From the NCBI GenBank assembly GCA_025999775.1, contig BNXT01000054.1, positions 1-7,762 of the forward strand: a DNA stretch of 7,762 nt, given 5' to 3'. Positions within the stretch are counted from its first letter, which is position 1; every line of letters starts with the position of its first letter. The translations under genes were made by a program, and so were the position numbers. This document shows positions 6,068 to 7,762 of this stretch, piece after piece. Under the pieces are notes generated by a model. It saw only the letters and a program-made list of their open reading frames with translations. It was not told the DNA's origin and searched no databases. This stretch comes from Bacteroidia bacterium (GTDB lineage Bacteria; Bacteroidota; Bacteroidia; Bacteroidales; P3).

Positions 6068-7573
6068 TCATTTATGATTTTTTTTCAATGCTACCCCCAA
6101 TGAGGTAAGCCGGTATTTTTGCAGACGGCTATTCGGTTTATCAGGAACCGTCTTTTCAATAAGATTTTGCGCCAATGCAGGATTTAAATATGAATCCAGA
6201 AAATGCATCTTATCTAAAAGATTTAATTTTACTTGTAATTCGTACCGACTCATCTCCGCCTCTAAAACATCAATCAAATTTTTGACTGTAGGGGTAACTG
6301 TAGGGGTGACTGTAGGGGTGACTGTAGGGGTAATCGCCTCCACATCTTGTTCTGCTTCGCCTCCAAAGCCTTCTTCAAGATATTTTTTAGATATTTTTTC
6401 TTTTACCTTGAATGCAGTTATCAACTTAAAATCAAAGGTAGCCCTACCATTACCATTGTCTATCAATTCTTTTTGTACCCGATTGACACCTCGACTAAAT
6501 CTGTTTACATAGCCCAAAACCTTCATAGCTTCGGCAATGAAAGGATTGCGGTAGTCATTCACATTCGGGAAGTTATCGCGATGTACCTTGCCATACAACC
6601 CGCCCGGATTCAACACTTCAATCCGGTCATCGTATTCATAAAACTGAATTGGAGCGTTCGATTCATAATCGCGATGCATAATGGCGTTCATAAGTAACTC
6701 GCGAGTAGCCCAATAGGGATAGTTTGAAACCGTTTCTTCCCGCAAAACGCTTATCGGAATCGGGCGTTTTTGTGAAACGCTTGTTTCGATAAAATTATCT
6801 ATTTTCACTAATGATTTACAAAGATTACCACTAAATTTAAACTCATTGATAATGTCAGAGGCTTTACTTTTTCCTTTGAAACGAACATATTGCACATAAG
6901 AGCCGTGAATATATCGTTCGGGATTTCGTCCAAAAAGAACTATAGCCCCGCAAGTCGGACAGTTGTAGCGCAAGTCATAAAAACCCAGAGAGGATAGCTG
7001 CTCCTCAATGCTTCGTTTGTCTTCTGCCAACACATCTTCGGCAACCGCTTGAGGCAAAAATTCCTTTTTAATAATCGGAATATCAAGGTCGGCAAGCGAT
7101 GTCCCAATGCAAGGCATGGCATCAAACGTTCTAATATGAGACAAGCGTCGCTCTGTCAAAATTTTTTGCTCCGCTTCGGTGGCAAGACTTTTGCGAGGTC
7201 CAACCCTAACCCATACCCGCCCCCGATAGCGTATTGGGGGCAATTCCGAAGGTTGCACTTCTACCACCAGCAAATCACCATCATCAAAAATAAATTTTTC
7301 GACCGTCATCACCGGTTGAGGTAGAATATTCCCATCTGTCCGAATATTGGCGATTTGTAGCAACAACTTATCATCAACTTTCAAGCCGGATAATTTTCCA
7401 CTATCGTAAGCGCCAAGAATTAGATAGCCACTTTTACCACTGCCTGAAATATCATTTGAAAAAGCGCAAATCGCCTGACAGAACTTGTCCATATTGTCTG
7501 TCGAGATAGTTCGCTCCACACAATAACTCTCAATGTCATTGAGAAGATGTATTAATTTTTGTTTACTAATCAT
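6068..7573 (-). CDS. AlbA_2 / HATPase_c_4 protein with TPTV linker and winged-helix tail
   Basis: A 501-residue protein, full length for its type. Residues about 15-140 are an AlbA_2 (Schlafen AlbA-like) domain, with CQAICAFSND, GYLILGAYDSGKLSG, PPIRYRGRVWVRVGPRKSLA and EAEQKILTERR. The middle includes LRYNCPTCGAIVLFGRNPERY (201-221), where a Cys-Pro-Thr-Cys pair replaces the usual Pro-Thr-Asn-Ala-like stretch and could bind metal. The GHKL-like ATPase part has RELLMNAIMHRDY (291-303), LNPGG (321-325) and RFSRGVNR (358-365). Residues 415-430 are four TPTV repeats, then about 431-496 read as a winged helix ending in YRLTSLG. This is the layout of the putative regulators often named RecG-like or transcriptional regulator; a DNA- or RNA-related role is inferred, not shown. 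It starts at ATG 7573, 41 bp after the stop of its shorter paralogue, and ends 45 bp before the neuB start. The two AlbA_2 proteins are clearly diverged and not a recent duplication. Confidence 0.9.
   Translation of the reverse strand: MISKQKLIHLLNDIESYCVERTISTDNMDKFCQAICAFSNDISGSGKSGYLILGAYDSGKLSGLKVDDKLLLQIANIRTDGNILPQPVMTVEKFIFDDGDLLVVEVQPSELPPIRYRGRVWVRVGPRKSLATEAEQKILTERRLSHIRTFDAMPCIGTSLADLDIPIIKKEFLPQAVAEDVLAEDKRSIEEQLSSLGFYDLRYNCPTCGAIVLFGRNPERYIHGSYVQYVRFKGKSKASDIINEFKFSGNLCKSLVKIDNFIETSVSQKRPIPISVLREETVSNYPYWATRELLMNAIMHRDYESNAPIQFYEYDDRIEVLNPGGLYGKVHRDNFPNVNDYRNPFIAEAMKVLGYVNRFSRGVNRVQKELIDNGNGRATFDFKLITAFKVKEKISKKYLEEGFGGEAEQDVEAITPTVTPTVTPTVTPTVKNLIDVLEAEMSRYELQVKLNLLDKMHFLDSYLNPALAQNLIEKTVPDKPNSRLQKYRLTSLGVALKKNHK
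6284..6331 (-). repeat. Four tandem 12-bp units encoding the TPTV linker
   Basis: The unit GACTGTAGGGGT occurs four times in a row on the given strand; only the second unit differs, at its first base (A for G). On the coding strand each unit is ACC CCT ACA GTY and gives Thr-Pro-Thr-Val. Copy-number change would stay in frame and only lengthen or shorten the linker between ATPase and winged helix. Similar Thr/Pro/Val linkers are frequent in this family. Confidence 0.9.
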
Positions 7574-7614
7574 TCAAAATCAAATTTCAATTCGCTATTG
7601 TACTTGACTTCCAC

Positions 7615-7762
7615 CTACAATACTATCCATTTTCCTTCTGTCCCATCGGTGACGTCACCGACTTCAACTTCTACAAATAATGAGGTTCTGTCAGGATTAT
7701 ACGTTTCCTGTAACACGGGTTGTGCCCAACCTAATTCTCTCCAAATTGCACGAATGCCGAAC
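7615..7762 (-). CDS. 3' end of the AlbA_2 / HATPase gene (continuation across the junction)
   Basis: This is the last part of the 419-aa gene described at 1-1239, in frame from 7761 to a TAG stop at 7617-7615. Bases 7636-7762 duplicate the left end, and 7615-7635 add the new residues GKWIVL before the stop. Read as a linear piece it is a 5'-truncated fragment; read as a circle it completes the gene. The stop leaves 41 bp before the ATG of the next gene at 7573, so the two AlbA_2 genes probably share a transcript. Confidence 0.85.
   Translation of the reverse strand, partial: FGIRAIWRELGWAQPVLQETYNPDRTSLFVEVEVGDVTDGTEGKWIVL
7636..7762. repeat. Terminal direct repeat, right copy (circle overlap)
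   Basis: Exact second copy of bases 1-127. Bases 7615-7635, just before it, supply the missing last codons and TAG stop of the gene that runs off the left edge. Joining 7635 to 1 therefore restores a complete reading frame. Confidence 0.95.

Noticed and set aside
6284..6331. CRISPR-like array
   Set aside because: Units are 12 bp, contiguous without spacers and in frame in a coding linker.
6282..6697. Plus-strand frames with VTVG repeats opposite the TPTV linker
   Set aside because: The repeats are the antisense of the linker in the 501-aa protein; the frames have no family motifs and are shadows.
1..7762. tRNA, rRNA, riboswitch or strong rho-independent terminator
   Set aside because: Intergenic spaces are short (mostly under 110 bp) and no cloverleaf, rRNA-like segment or GC-rich hairpin followed by a T run was seen on either strand.

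Overview
The window looks like a piece of a Bacteroidota genome or an element carried by one. The evidence is a textbook Bacteroidota -7 promoter motif (TATCTTTG) upstream of the AAA ATPase gene, start codons preceded by A/T-rich sequence rather than clear Shine-Dalgarno sites, moderate-to-low GC by eye, and gene families common in that phylum. These are AlbA_2/Schlafen-like ATP-binding proteins, an ATPase with a DUF4143-like tail, an FkbM methyltransferase and a NeuB-type synthase. All intact genes lie on the minus strand.

The first 127 bases (1-127) are repeated exactly at the end (7636-7762), so the sequence closes into a 7,635-bp circle. A gene supports the closure: the AlbA_2 gene that starts at 1239 stays open to base 1 and, carried across the junction, stops six codons later at 7615. 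A length of 127 is also a common assembler k-mer, so the circle could be a real small element, an excised or tandemly repeated chromosomal segment, or an assembly loop. No replication, mobilisation, integrase or transposase gene is visible.

Read around the circle in the direction of transcription the order is as follows. (1) A 419-aa AlbA_2/HATPase protein (1239 to 1, then to 7615). (2) A 501-aa paralogue with a TPTV-repeat linker and a winged-helix tail (7573-6068). (3) A nonulosonic-acid synthase of the NeuB family (6022-4961). (4) A DUF218/YdcF-like protein (4958-4374). (5) An unrecognised 212-aa protein overlapping it (4395-3757). (6) An FkbM-family methyltransferase containing an 11-G tract and an adjacent hairpin (3684-2836). 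(7) A decayed tail of a third AlbA_2-type gene (2762-2682). (8) An AAA ATPase with its own promoter (2573-1377). (9) A frameshifted tail of a short-chain dehydrogenase (1376-1242), directly before gene 1.

The middle block (neuB, ydcF-like, the 212-aa gene and FkbM) looks like surface-glycan biosynthesis around a sialic-acid-like sugar. The flanking block consists of poorly understood ATP-binding regulators or possible defence proteins. Two gene tails on either side of the AAA gene show that the region is a mosaic built by recombination. The best candidates for new biology are the possible ON/OFF switch in the FkbM gene, the orphan 212-aa protein locked into the neuB operon, and the AlbA_2 pair beside the ATPase.
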